A stretch of DNA of 64,000 bases from an uncultured Gluconobacter sp. GTDB taxonomy: Bacteria > Pseudomonadota > Alphaproteobacteria > Acetobacterales > Acetobacteraceae. Under the pieces are notes generated by a model that did no database searches, was not told the DNA's origin, and saw only the letters and a list, made by a program, of their open reading frames with translations. Positions within the stretch are counted from its first letter, which is position 1. Each line of letters starts with the position of its first letter. The position numbers and the translations under genes were made by a program. This document shows, one piece after another, positions 14,205-22,198 of the stretch. The stretch covers positions 5,549 to 69,548 of the forward strand of contig CALFLO010000175.1 of NCBI GenBank assembly GCA_937880175.1, read 5' to 3'.

Positions 14205-15719
14205 ATGCCCAACTCTTTCCGTTTGCTGGCGCAGGACATTCTCGCTCTTGGAGACGCAGGCGACATCCCTGCTGCGCTCGAAAAGCTGCATGAAGGCATC
14301 CAGACCCTCCCTCAGGATGCGCATTCCACGTTTTTGGCAGGATGCCTGTACGAGCGTTTCCGGGATTGGCATCAGGCCCGGAAGTTCTATCTCCAGAGCC
14401 TGCATCTGGACGTCAATTCCCCGCGGATCTGGCATCGTCTGGGCATTGTCTGTCTGTCGGGCGGTGATCTGGACGGGGCGGAAAGGGCGCTGAAGGTCGC
14501 GATCCAGCAAAAGCCATCGGACGCCCATTATCACGTCGACCTCAGTATGGTTCTGGCGCGAAAAGGGGCGTTCGACAGGGCACTTGAAAGTGCCCTGACC
14601 GGCGAGAAGCTCAGTCCCGGTCATGTGCCTGCCCTTAACAATATCGGTCACGTCCTTCAGGGTCTGGGGCGAAGCGCGGAGTCGCTGCCATATTATGATC
14701 AGGCCATCGCCCTTGAGCCTGAAAATGCTGTCTGCTGTTTCGGTCGCGCTGTCAGTCTGCTCAAAATGGGCGATTTCGAGTCTGGATGGCGTGAATACGA
14801 ATGGCGCTGGCGGTGTTCCCAGACGCCGCGTACGGATCTTGCCGTCCCGCAATGGGAAGGCGAGGACCTGAATGGCAAGACGATCCTGATCCATCATGAA
14901 CAGGGTTATGGCGACACACTCCAGTTCATCCGTTTCGCATCGCAGCTCAAGACGCGCGGGGCGAGGGTTGTGGTGCAGGTTCCCATTCCCCTTGTCCGGA
15001 TTCTGGAGGGGGTGGAGGGCGTTGATCAGGTCGTCTCGGTGCTCGACCCGTCACTTCATCTGGATCTGCACTGTCCGATGGCTGGTCTGCCACTGCGACT
15101 GAAAATGACGCCGTCCACGCTGCCCGGCTGCCCCTATTTGTCCGTCCCGGTCGGGGAACAGGAGCGGCAGGGAGGCGCATTGCGACAGAGCCTGACGGAG
15201 AATATGACCCAGCCGGACCTGATCGTCGGTCTGGTCTGGAGCGGAGATCCCCGCCCTCATGATCCTGTCGCCACGCAGGTCGATCGCCGGCGGAGCGTGC
15301 GGCTGGAGAAGCTCGCGCCCCTGATGGAGGTGGAGGGCATCCGCTTCGTCAGTTTTCAGCTTGGCATGCCAAAGCATCAGATGGCCGAAACGGGTCTGCC
15401 CGTGATTGACGTGACGGACGGGATCGTGGATTTCGCCGATACGGCCGCACGGCTTTATGGCGTGGACCTGCTGATCAGTGTCGACACATCCATGGTCCAT
15501 CTGGCGGGCGGACTCGGCCTGCCGGTCTGGATGATCTCACGCAGCGATTCCTGCTGGCGCTGGGGCGAAACTGGCACGACGACGCCCTGGTATCCGAGTA
15601 TGCGGATTTTCCGCCAGCCCCGTTCGGGGGACTGGGAGACCCCGGTCGTCGAGATCACGAACATGCTGCGGCAGTTCGTGGCCCTCTATCGCACGAACCT
15701 TGAAGCCGAGGCGGCCTGA
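14205..15719 (+). CDS. TPR-repeat protein with C-terminal GT9-like glycosyltransferase domain
   Basis: The 504-residue protein has TPR helices over residues 1-210 (for example LAGCLYERFRDWHQARKFYL and LNNIGHVLQGLGRSAESLPY), followed by a GT-B fold domain from about 225: ILIHHEQGYGDTLQFIRF, VGLVWSGDPRP and the C-terminal nucleotide-sugar loop DLLISVDTSMVHLAGGLGLPVW. This is the architecture of cytoplasmic O-linked-type transferases that glycosylate proteins or process surface polymers. The TPR part would bind the acceptor. AAAGGAG precedes the ATG. It stands alone and converges on infC across a strong terminator. Acceptor unknown; the large Ser/Thr-rich flagellin at 52700 is a conceivable but unproven target. 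Confidence 0.85.
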   Translation: MPNSFRLLAQDILALGDAGDIPAALEKLHEGIQTLPQDAHSTFLAGCLYERFRDWHQARKFYLQSLHLDVNSPRIWHRLGIVCLSGGDLDGAERALKVAIQQKPSDAHYHVDLSMVLARKGAFDRALESALTGEKLSPGHVPALNNIGHVLQGLGRSAESLPYYDQAIALEPENAVCCFGRAVSLLKMGDFESGWREYEWRWRCSQTPRTDLAVPQWEGEDLNGKTILIHHEQGYGDTLQFIRFASQLKTRGARVVVQVPIPLVRILEGVEGVDQVVSVLDPSLHLDLHCPMAGLPLRLKMTPSTLPGCPYLSVPVGEQERQGGALRQSLTENMTQPDLIVGLVWSGDPRPHDPVATQVDRRRSVRLEKLAPLMEVEGIRFVSFQLGMPKHQMAETGLPVIDVTDGIVDFADTAARLYGVDLLISVDTSMVHLAGGLGLPVWMISRSDSCWRWGETGTTTPWYPSMRIFRQPRSGDWETPVVEITNMLRQFVALYRTNLEAEAA

Positions 15720-15726
15720 AAAGCAG

Positions 15727-15778
15727 GCACAAAAAAAACCGGCCGCTTCCTTCGGGACGCGGCCGGTTTTTTTTGTGC
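15727..15778. terminator. Bidirectional terminator between the TPR-GT9 gene and infC
   Basis: A perfect 20-bp inverted repeat: the left arm starts GCAC + 8 A + CCGGCCGC (15727-15746), a 12-base loop follows, and the mirrored arm GCGGCCGG + 8 T + GTGC is at 15759-15778. The flanking A- and T-runs make it a terminator in both directions, serving the two convergent genes. Confidence 0.93.
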
Positions 15779-15794
15779 AGAATGAAAGCATCCC

Positions 15795-16331
15795 TTAGCG
15801 GGGCGCGATCACCATCAGCATCTGGCGGTTTTCAAGGCGGGGCATCTGCTCCACCTTCGCCTTTTCCTCGACTTCCTGCCGGATACGCTCAAGCATCTTG
15901 ATGCCCAGCTCCTGATGGGCCATTTCACGGCCCTTGAAGCGCAGGGAAATCTTGACCTTGTCGCCTTCGTCAAGAAAGCTGTGAATGGCCTTGAGCTTTG
16001 TCTGGAAGTCATGCTCGCCCGTACCGGGACGAACCTTCACTTCCTTGATCTCAATGACCTTCTGCTTCTTGCGGGCTTCGTTCTTCTTCTTCTGCTGCTC
16101 ATACTTGAACTTGCCGTAGTCGAGAATCTTCACGACAGGAGGAACAGCGGTGGGGCTGATTTCCAGAAGGTCGAGACCCACCGAAAAAGCGCGCATCAGG
16201 GCATCCCGGGTCGTCATGACGCCCTGCATTTCGCCTTCTTCGTCAATCAGACGAACCTGCGGAACACGGATTTCCTCGTTGACGCGCGGTCCTTCACGGG
16301 TGGGCGCGGCCTGCATCGGCGGTCTAGCTAT
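15795..16331 (-). CDS. infC: Translation initiation factor IF-3, probably starting at AUA
   Basis: IF-3 binds the 30S subunit, prevents premature 50S joining and checks the start codon. The 178-residue product has the N-domain (GPRVNEEIRVPQVRLID), the basic linker KYEQQKKKNEARKKQK and the C-domain with VKISLRFKGREMAHQELG. The first ATG (16316) has no ribosome binding site. Fifteen bases further upstream, in frame, AGGAG-CTGACC-ATA places an ATA codon at ideal spacing. Rare starts are the rule for infC (AUU in E. coli) and allow autoregulation by IF-3, so 16331 is chosen. thrS lies upstream; rpmI-rplT, often next, are absent because the TPR-GT9 gene converges here. Confidence 0.93.
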   Translation of the reverse strand: MARPPMQAAPTREGPRVNEEIRVPQVRLIDEEGEMQGVMTTRDALMRAFSVGLDLLEISPTAVPPVVKILDYGKFKYEQQKKKNEARKKQKVIEIKEVKVRPGTGEHDFQTKLKAIHSFLDEGDKVKISLRFKGREMAHQELGIKMLERIRQEVEEKAKVEQMPRLENRQMLMVIAPR

Positions 16332-16376
16332 GGTCAGCTCCTGTCATCAGTTTCGTTCGGGTCCGGTAGCCAGCAT

Positions 16377-16398
16377 CCGCCTTCACGAAGAAAGGCGG
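16377..16398 (-). promoter_or_regulatory. Hairpin in the thrS-infC intergenic region
   Basis: CCGCCTT (16377-16383) and AAGGCGG (16392-16398) form a 7-bp stem with an 8-base loop, 46-67 bases upstream of the infC start on the coding strand. No T-run follows, so it is more likely an mRNA structure in the infC leader than a terminator. The 138-base gap otherwise shows nothing. Confidence 0.35.
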
Positions 16399-16469
16399 GA
16401 TACGGCCATTCCCGATCCCGTTCCTTCAGCACATAGTCCTGCCTTACGCCCGGTGCAAGGGGATTACGT

Positions 16470-18407
16470 TCAATCCTTTGCAAAGCGCGCAATGTCAGGG
16501 GCCTGAGCCTCTTTCGTAAGGGCCGCAACAGCGTCGTCGAGGGACAGGATCTCCTGTGCCGCGCCGCCCAGACGCCGCATGGCGACCTTGCGCTCTTCGG
16601 CTTCGCGACGACCGACCACAAGGATGACCGGAACGCGCGCAAGGCTGTGTTCGCGGATCTTGGCGTTGATCTTGTCACTGCGGGTGTCGGTCTCGACCTG
16701 GAGTCCCGCGGCCTTGAGCGTCGCGGCCACTTCGTTGGCGTAGTCGCCGGCATCGGAGACGATGGACGCCACGACAACCTGGGTCGGCGCCAGCCAGAGT
16801 GGGAACTTGCCGGCATACTGCTCGATCAGGATGCCGATGAAGCGCTCGAAACTGCCGAGAATCGCGCGATGCAGCATGACCGGACGATGACGGTTGCTGT
16901 CCTCGCCGATATAGGACGCATCCAGACGTTCCGGCAGGACGTAATCCACCTGAAGCGTGCCGCACTGCCAGTCACGGCCGATGGCGTCGGTCAGCACGAA
17001 TTCGAGCTTCGGACCGTAGAACGCGCCTTCGCCCGGATTGTACTCATATTCGACGCCCGCGATCTCGCAGGCTGTCTTGAGTGAACCTTCCGCACGATCC
17101 CAGACCTCGTCCGAGCCCGCCCGCGTTTCCGGACGGTCCGAGAACTTCACGCGGAAGCTCTCGAATCCGAGGTCGGAATAGACTTCCGCCAGCATCTTCA
17201 CGAACTTCGCGGTCTCGTCCGCGATCTGGTCGTCCGTGCAGAAAATATGGGCGTCATCCTGCGTGAAGCCGCGCACGCGCATGATGCCATGCAGCGCGCC
17301 TGACGGTTCGTAACGGTGACACGCGCCGAATTCCGCCATCCGCAGCGGCAGCTCACGATAGGAGCGCAGGCCGTGACGGAAGATCTGCACATGGCACGGG
17401 CAGTTCATGGGCTTGAGTGCGAGGGTCTTGTCTTCGTCCTCGACGGTCGCGATGAACATGTTCTCGCGATACTTGTCCCAGTGACCCGAGGCTTCCCACA
17501 GGGCGCGGTCCACGAGCTGCGGGGTGCGGACTTCCTCGTAGTTGTTCCGCTCCTGCGCACGACGCATGTAGTCCTGAAGGACAGTGTACAGGCGCCATCC
17601 CTTGCGATGCCAGAAGATCTGCCCGACGGCTTCTTCCTGAATGTGGAAGAGGTCCATCTCGCGCCCGATGCGGCGATGGTCGCGCTTCTCGGCTTCTTCA
17701 AGGCGCAGGAGATGGGCGTCCAGCTCCTTTTTGTCGCGCCATGCGGTGCCGTAAATGCGGGTGAGCATGGGGTTGCGGTGATCGCCGCGCCAGTAGGCCC
17801 CGGCCACGCGCATGAGCTTGAACGCCGTGCCGACATCACCGGTGGTGCGCAGATGCGGACCACGGCACAGGTCGAGCCATTCGCCCTGACGATAGATCGA
17901 GATCTGTTCGGTTTCCGGCAGATCCTGAATGAGCTGCGCCTTGAAGTCCTCGCCCTTCTCTTCGAAGAAGCGGATGGCTTCGTCACGGTCCCAGACCTCG
18001 CGGACGAACGGCGTATTGGCCGCCACAATCTCGCGCATTTTCTCTTCAATGGCCGGGAAGTCTTCAGGCGTGAACGGCTTCTCGCGGGAGAAATCGTAGT
18101 AGAACCCGTCCTTGATGCTCGGCCCGATCGTGACCTGCGTTTCAGGCCACAGGGCCTGCACGGCCTCGGCCAGAACATGCGCCGCATCATGGCGGATCAT
18201 TTCCAGCGCGTCCTCATCCTTGCGGGTGACGAACTTTACGGACGCATCGCTGCTGATTTCGGTGCTGATATCGACGGGCTTGCCGTCCACTTCCATCGCC
18301 ATGGCGGCCTTGGCGAGGCCCGGCCCGATGGAAGCTGCGATCGTCGTGCCCGTCACAGTCCCGTCGAATGTGCGGACGCTTCCGTCGGGGAGTGTGATTG
18401 CGGGCAT
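16470..18407 (-). CDS. thrS: Threonyl-tRNA synthetase
   Basis: The 645-residue enzyme charges tRNA-Thr. Domains in order: TGS (LPDGSVRTFDGTVTG, 1-65); the editing domain with H-D-A-A-H (about residue 73) and the distal zinc-like CRGPH motif; class II catalytic core with zinc-binding Cys in MNCPCHVQIF, motif 2 GACHRYEPSGALHG and motif 3; and the anticodon-binding domain from WLAPTQVVV. AGGAG precedes the ATG. The gene is transcribed toward infC. A 7-bp hairpin upstream (18434-18451) sits in the leader. Length is standard for the family. Confidence 0.97.
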   Translation of the reverse strand: MPAITLPDGSVRTFDGTVTGTTIAASIGPGLAKAAMAMEVDGKPVDISTEISSDASVKFVTRKDEDALEMIRHDAAHVLAEAVQALWPETQVTIGPSIKDGFYYDFSREKPFTPEDFPAIEEKMREIVAANTPFVREVWDRDEAIRFFEEKGEDFKAQLIQDLPETEQISIYRQGEWLDLCRGPHLRTTGDVGTAFKLMRVAGAYWRGDHRNPMLTRIYGTAWRDKKELDAHLLRLEEAEKRDHRRIGREMDLFHIQEEAVGQIFWHRKGWRLYTVLQDYMRRAQERNNYEEVRTPQLVDRALWEASGHWDKYRENMFIATVEDEDKTLALKPMNCPCHVQIFRHGLRSYRELPLRMAEFGACHRYEPSGALHGIMRVRGFTQDDAHIFCTDDQIADETAKFVKMLAEVYSDLGFESFRVKFSDRPETRAGSDEVWDRAEGSLKTACEIAGVEYEYNPGEGAFYGPKLEFVLTDAIGRDWQCGTLQVDYVLPERLDASYIGEDSNRHRPVMLHRAILGSFERFIGILIEQYAGKFPLWLAPTQVVVASIVSDAGDYANEVAATLKAAGLQVETDTRSDKINAKIREHSLARVPVILVVGRREAEERKVAMRRLGGAAQEILSLDDAVAALTKEAQAPDIARFAKD

Positions 18408-18433
18408 GGAGATCGCTCCTGTGCGAGTGGGAA

Positions 18434-18451
18434 CGGCAGATCGCTCTGCCG
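18434..18451 (-). promoter_or_regulatory. Hairpin in the thrS leader
   Basis: CGGCAGA-TCGC-TCTGCCG is a perfect 7-bp stem with a 4-base loop, 27-44 bases upstream of the thrS start codon on the coding (reverse) strand. thrS leaders are known targets of autoregulation in other bacteria; whether this stem serves that purpose is an inference. Confidence 0.3.
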
Positions 18452-18520
18452 AAAAATGAACCGGTAAATGGCCTCAATCCCCGCCGCGCTGCAACCCCCA
18501 GTCGGACAGACAGGCCCTTT

Positions 18521-19576
18521 TCAGGTCGCTTTGTCCATCTGGAGTACAAGGGAGGGGAGATTGCCGGGATCGGACTGCCGCCCTTCGTCCCATCCACAAT
18601 TGAGATAATGGATGAGTGGCCAGATCCCGTAATAGGCATCCTGCACTACGTCCGGATTGTTTTCGGCATAGAATATCGGATCGAACACCCGGTATTCGTG
18701 CTGCTGGCCGTCCTCCCGTGCCCGATGCGCGGCAAAGCCCGAAGGGATGTCGAGCGGCGGATGCGGAATGTTTTTGCCTGTGCCCAGCAGGACGTCCGGA
18801 TTAACGCCCAGCTCCCGCAGGCGCTGTGCGATCAGTGGGGCGTAGATATTCGGAACAGGGCGGTAACCAGCGGCGAAATCTTCGGAGTTTGTGTCAAAAT
18901 AGAAGTGCAGATGAGTGCCGTCCTGGGGGTGTTCCAGCGGCTCGCCGGTTTCCGAAGCGGCCAGCTTCTGGCGGGCGAAACGGCGGATGTCTTCATAGTC
19001 CGGGCGGTTGTGAAAATGGAGATGCACGAACGGCGTACGGACGTAGCGTTCGGGGTAAATGCTCTGCGGGTTGTGAAACCCCCGGTCCAGACTGACGATC
19101 GTGTGCGCCCGGAACAGCCCGCGCCGTACGATCTGCGGCAGATAGTAATCCGGTGCTTCCGGCACATTCAGCAACAGCCGGTCCGTGACGAAAGTGGCGT
19201 TTTCCTGCACCAGATAATCGAACTGTCGCCGGATGATCTCCGGATCGAGCGAAAGCTGATCCAGAAAGACGGTCAGAAACTCGTCGCAGTCCAGCGGGAC
19301 AGCAAAATCGCAGGCATTTTCCGCATCCCACTGCCGGATAATCCCGGCAATGACGTCTCCCTTATGCAGAAAATCCGTGGGGGAGGCATGGTCCCGGACG
19401 ATCCGGACACCTTTGCTTTCATAGCGCGTCTGGATGTCCAGAACGGCTGGATCGGTTGAACCGTTGTCGATGACGGTCAGGTTGGAAAAACCGAAGATCG
19501 CCGCGTGCCACAGAATCCAGGGCTCCAGCAGGGTCGCCTCGTTCTTCTGCATCATGACGCAGCGGACGCGGATCAT
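18521..19576 (-). CDS. Glycosyltransferase family 2-type protein
   Basis: The 351-residue protein starts MIRVRCVMMQKNEATLLEPW, then has FSNLTVIDNGSTD and the acceptor/metal motif FAVPLDCDEFL, which place it with the GT2_4/DUF23-type glycosyltransferases. It ends with a module YxENNPDVVQDAYYGIWPLIHYLNCGWDEGR (residues about 305-340) often found in polysaccharide and surface-protein genes. It is cytoplasmic with no membrane span. The start overlaps the last four bases of the upstream GT9 gene (ATGA), so they are co-translated. It probably adds a sugar to LPS or exopolysaccharide. Sugar and acceptor are unknown. Confidence 0.8.
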   Translation of the reverse strand: MIRVRCVMMQKNEATLLEPWILWHAAIFGFSNLTVIDNGSTDPAVLDIQTRYESKGVRIVRDHASPTDFLHKGDVIAGIIRQWDAENACDFAVPLDCDEFLTVFLDQLSLDPEIIRRQFDYLVQENATFVTDRLLLNVPEAPDYYLPQIVRRGLFRAHTIVSLDRGFHNPQSIYPERYVRTPFVHLHFHNRPDYEDIRRFARQKLAASETGEPLEHPQDGTHLHFYFDTNSEDFAAGYRPVPNIYAPLIAQRLRELGVNPDVLLGTGKNIPHPPLDIPSGFAAHRAREDGQQHEYRVFDPIFYAENNPDVVQDAYYGIWPLIHYLNCGWDEGRQSDPGNLPSLVLQMDKAT

Positions 19577-20493
19577 TGGGCCAGCATTGCCTCGATGCAG
19601 GTTTCGACCCGGGAGGCTGGCAGCATCGCCAGATCGGGCACCACGATCAGCTCCGTCCGTCCGGCCGTGGGCGTGAGGGGGGCTGTCAGGCGCGGATCGC
19701 TGTCAGGGCCGAACAGCGTGATGCAGGGCGTGTCCATCGTAGCAGCCAGATGCATCGGGCCGGTATCATTGCCGATCACGATCTGCGCCCGGTCCAGCAC
19801 GCCAGCCAGTTCCACGAGTGTGGTCCGGCCCGTCAGGTCGAGCGCGTCAGGGCAGGCGCGCAGGATGTCCTGAGCCAGCGGCGTTTCGGGCGCAGTTCCC
19901 ACGATGACCGGTCTGATCCCCTTTGCCGCAAGGGCATTGGCGATTTCGGCAAAGCGGGAGCTGGGCCAGCGTTTCTGGGGGCGGTGAGGTGCGGCACCCG
20001 GGACCAGAACGGCATAGGGCGCTGCGATGTCAGGCCCATGCCCTTCAAGCCAGCGCGGAACGCTGCGGGGCAGGGGTGTGACACCGGCGTCATGAAGCTG
20101 GTCGTCCAGACGGGCCAGCGTGTGCATGTCATTGCGTGACGGATTGCCGTGCGGATGGCAGCAGCCGTCCGAGATTCCGGACCAGTTCGCGGGCTGCCCC
20201 GCGAGACGGAAATAGGTTTTCGAACGCCCCGAGGTCTGAAGATCGAAGACCCGGTCATAGCCGCGCAGTTTCCGCGACAGCCGCCACAGTCCCGGCAGAT
20301 TGCCCATCGACGGGCGGTCATCCGTCAGGATGTCGTCAAACCACGGCGCAGCGCGGGCCAGATCCGCGAAGGGTGCGGTGGTCAGGAGGGTCAGTGTGGC
20401 ATGGGGAAAAGCGGCCCGGATGGACGCGAAAGCTCCAAAAGCCTGAACGAAATCGCCCAGGGCGCCGAGCTTTATGACAAGAATGCGACTCAT
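19573..20493 (-). CDS. GT9 family glycosyltransferase (heptosyltransferase-like)
   Basis: The 306-residue protein matches the ADP-heptose:LPS heptosyltransferase family: RILVIKLGALGDFVQAFGAF at the start, VFDLQTSGRSKTYFRLAG near residue 83, VPGAAPHRPQKRWPSSRFAEI near residue 163 and IGNDTGPMHLAATMDTPCITLFG near residue 240. These enzymes extend the LPS inner core on the cytoplasmic face. It is the first gene of a two-gene unit with the GT2 protein. The upstream gap to grpE carries three hairpins. The donor sugar may not be heptose. Confidence 0.9.
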   Translation of the reverse strand: MSRILVIKLGALGDFVQAFGAFASIRAAFPHATLTLLTTAPFADLARAAPWFDDILTDDRPSMGNLPGLWRLSRKLRGYDRVFDLQTSGRSKTYFRLAGQPANWSGISDGCCHPHGNPSRNDMHTLARLDDQLHDAGVTPLPRSVPRWLEGHGPDIAAPYAVLVPGAAPHRPQKRWPSSRFAEIANALAAKGIRPVIVGTAPETPLAQDILRACPDALDLTGRTTLVELAGVLDRAQIVIGNDTGPMHLAATMDTPCITLFGPDSDPRLTAPLTPTAGRTELIVVPDLAMLPASRVETCIEAMLAQ

Positions 20494-20513
20494 GAGCCGA
20501 CTTTAGCAGGGTG

Positions 20514-20593
20514 TTGCGGAACGCCAACCATTCCCGGTCGCCGTTCCGCAAAGAAATCCCGGACGTGGGATTTCGGTCCTTTGGGGAAAGGAC
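20514..20593 (-). terminator. Three consecutive hairpins downstream of grpE
   Basis: In the gap between grpE and the GT9 gene lie GGTCCTTT/AAAGGACT (centred near 20585), GAAATCCC/GGGATTTC (20553-20560 / 20567-20574) and TTGCGGAACG/CGTTCCGCAA (20514-20523 / 20542-20551). Read on the coding strand the middle stem is followed by TTTG, a weak T-tract. Together they look like the 3' end of the grpE transcript, though part could be leader structure of the next gene. Confidence 0.5.
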
Positions 20594-21226
20594 TCAGACC
20601 GTCTTGTCGACGCCCTGAGGTGCGGCCTGTGCGCCACCCTTGGCGACCACGACCATGGCCGGCTTCAGCAGACGACCCTTGAGCAGCCAGGCCGGCGTCC
20701 AGGACTGCATGACATGGCCCGACGGATGCTGGTCGGACGGCTGTTCCGCCATCGCCTGATGCAGGTTGGCGTCGAACGGCTTTCCGGTCGGGTCCTCGCA
20801 GGTGATGCCGTGGCGCTCGAGAATGTTGATGAAGGACCGCTCAGTGCCTTCGATTCCCTCACGCAGCTTGGTGATGAGGACGTCCTCGCCTTCCGTCCTG
20901 GCAGGCAGGGAGGCCAGACCGCGCTGGAGGTTCTCGGCGGCCTCGACCACGTCGCGGGCGAATTTCTGGATGGCGTACTGGCGTGCATCCTCGATGTCGC
21001 GCTTGGCGCGGGCGCGGATGTTCTGGCTTTCGGCTTCGGAACGGACCCAGCGGTCCTTCAGTTCGGCAACCTGTGCTTCAAGAGCCTCGATCCGGGCTTC
21101 CGGCGTCGTCTCTTCCAGCGTTTCACCGCCGGTCTCGTTCATGCCCGGAGTGTCGGTGCCGGAGGTCTCGACGCCCTGTTCAGGCACGTCGTGGGCCGTT
21201 TCCGGCGAGGCGTTGTGGTCTGTCAT
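20594..21226 (-). CDS. grpE: GrpE, nucleotide exchange factor for DnaK
   Basis: The 210-residue protein has an acidic N-terminus, a long coiled coil (IEALEAQVAELKDRWVRSEAESQNIRARAK) and the C-terminal beta domain with LERHGITCEDPTGKPFDANLHQAM and LLKGRLLKPAMVVVAKG. It promotes ADP release from DnaK. The ATG at 21226 follows GAAGG; ATGs at 21259 and 21367 are possible but add Arg-rich sequence without family content. dnaK and hrcA are not adjacent here. A heat-shock-like promoter and a short palindrome lie upstream. Confidence 0.93.
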   Translation of the reverse strand: MTDHNASPETAHDVPEQGVETSGTDTPGMNETGGETLEETTPEARIEALEAQVAELKDRWVRSEAESQNIRARAKRDIEDARQYAIQKFARDVVEAAENLQRGLASLPARTEGEDVLITKLREGIEGTERSFINILERHGITCEDPTGKPFDANLHQAMAEQPSDQHPSGHVMQSWTPAWLLKGRLLKPAMVVVAKGGAQAAPQGVDKTV

Positions 21227-21280
21227 GTCACGACCTTCTGCTATGGGACGGGCCGTCATGCGGCCCCGTTCTTCTTCAGG

Positions 21281-21308
21281 AGATAACGCTGATTGTCTCA
21301 AAGACAAG
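21281..21308 (-). promoter_or_regulatory. Possible RpoH-type heat-shock promoter of grpE
   Basis: On the reverse strand CTTG (21308-21305) is followed 17 bases later by GTTATCT (21287-21281). This resembles the alphaproteobacterial heat-shock consensus CTTG...CYTATNT with one mismatch. The -35 part overlaps a perfect palindrome TTGTCT-TTG-AGACAA (21293-21307). Assignment is by eye only. Confidence 0.3.
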
Positions 21309-21421
21309 GGTTGCGCTGTCGCATAGCGACGCATCATGTCATTGAAAAGCCTATTTTCCGCCATCATGGATCATGGGTTATAGGTAAAAAGCCGCAACAG
21401 TTCTCAGCAGACGGACCCCTC

Positions 21422-22192
21422 ATGGAGACGCCCCGAACCCCCTACGCGCCGCCCGCGCCTGCCTCGCAGACGCCGACCGGAGCCTCCGCCGCGCCGATCA
21501 TCGCGCTGGTGGACGATGACCGGAACATTCTCGCCTCCGTCCAGATGACGCTCGAAGCGGAAGGATTTACCGTCCACACCTATACCGATGGCGAAAGCGC
21601 GCTGCAGGGCATCACCTCGCGCCCCGTCAGTCTTGCGGTTCTGGATGTGAAGATGCCGCGCATGGACGGCATGGAACTGCTTCAGCGCCTGCGCTCGCGC
21701 TCCAACCTGCCGGTCATTTTCCTGACGTCCAAGGACGAAGAGCTGGACCAGCTCATGGGCCTGCGTCTTGGCGCGGATGACTACATCACCAAGCCGTTTT
21801 CCCAGCGTCTGCTGATCGAGCGCATCCGTGCCCTGCTGCGCCGTCAGGATGCCAGCCGGGCCGAAGCCACGGGTGTCGCAGCCGTCGGCTCCGCCATCGT
21901 GCGCGGCCAGCTTTCGCTGGACGAGACGCGTCACCAGTGCCTGTGGGGCGGACAGGACATCGCGCTGACGGTTACGGAGTTCCTGCTGGTCAAGGCACTC
22001 GCTCTGCGGCCGGGGATGGTGAAGTCGCGCGATCAGCTCATCGACGCGGCTTATGGCGACAATATCTATGTCGATGACCGCACGATCGACAGCCACATTA
22101 AACGCGTCCGCAAGAAGTTCCGGCAGGTGGACGACGAGTTCAACCAGATCGAGACGCTGTACGGCATCGGCTACCGTTACCGGGACGAGTAA
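21422..22192 (+). CDS. chvI: Response regulator ChvI (OmpR family)
   Basis: The 256-residue protein carries a Pro/Ala-rich 25-residue leader, a receiver domain (D31-D32-D33, phosphoacceptor D75 in VLDVKMPRMDG, YITKPFSQR) and a winged-helix output domain ending ETLYGIGYRYRDE. LDETRHQCLWGGQDIALTVTEF and KSRDQLIDAAYGDNIYVDDR (residues about 155-205) are strongly ChvI-like. In alphaproteobacteria ChvI controls envelope, acid and exopolysaccharide genes. The sensor gene starts seven bases after its stop codon. The start at 21422 was chosen because the receiver domain and Pro-rich leader begin there. Confidence 0.93.
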   Translation: METPRTPYAPPAPASQTPTGASAAPIIALVDDDRNILASVQMTLEAEGFTVHTYTDGESALQGITSRPVSLAVLDVKMPRMDGMELLQRLRSRSNLPVIFLTSKDEELDQLMGLRLGADDYITKPFSQRLLIERIRALLRRQDASRAEATGVAAVGSAIVRGQLSLDETRHQCLWGGQDIALTVTEFLLVKALALRPGMVKSRDQLIDAAYGDNIYVDDRTIDSHIKRVRKKFRQVDDEFNQIETLYGIGYRYRDE

Positions 22193-22198
22193 GCGCGC

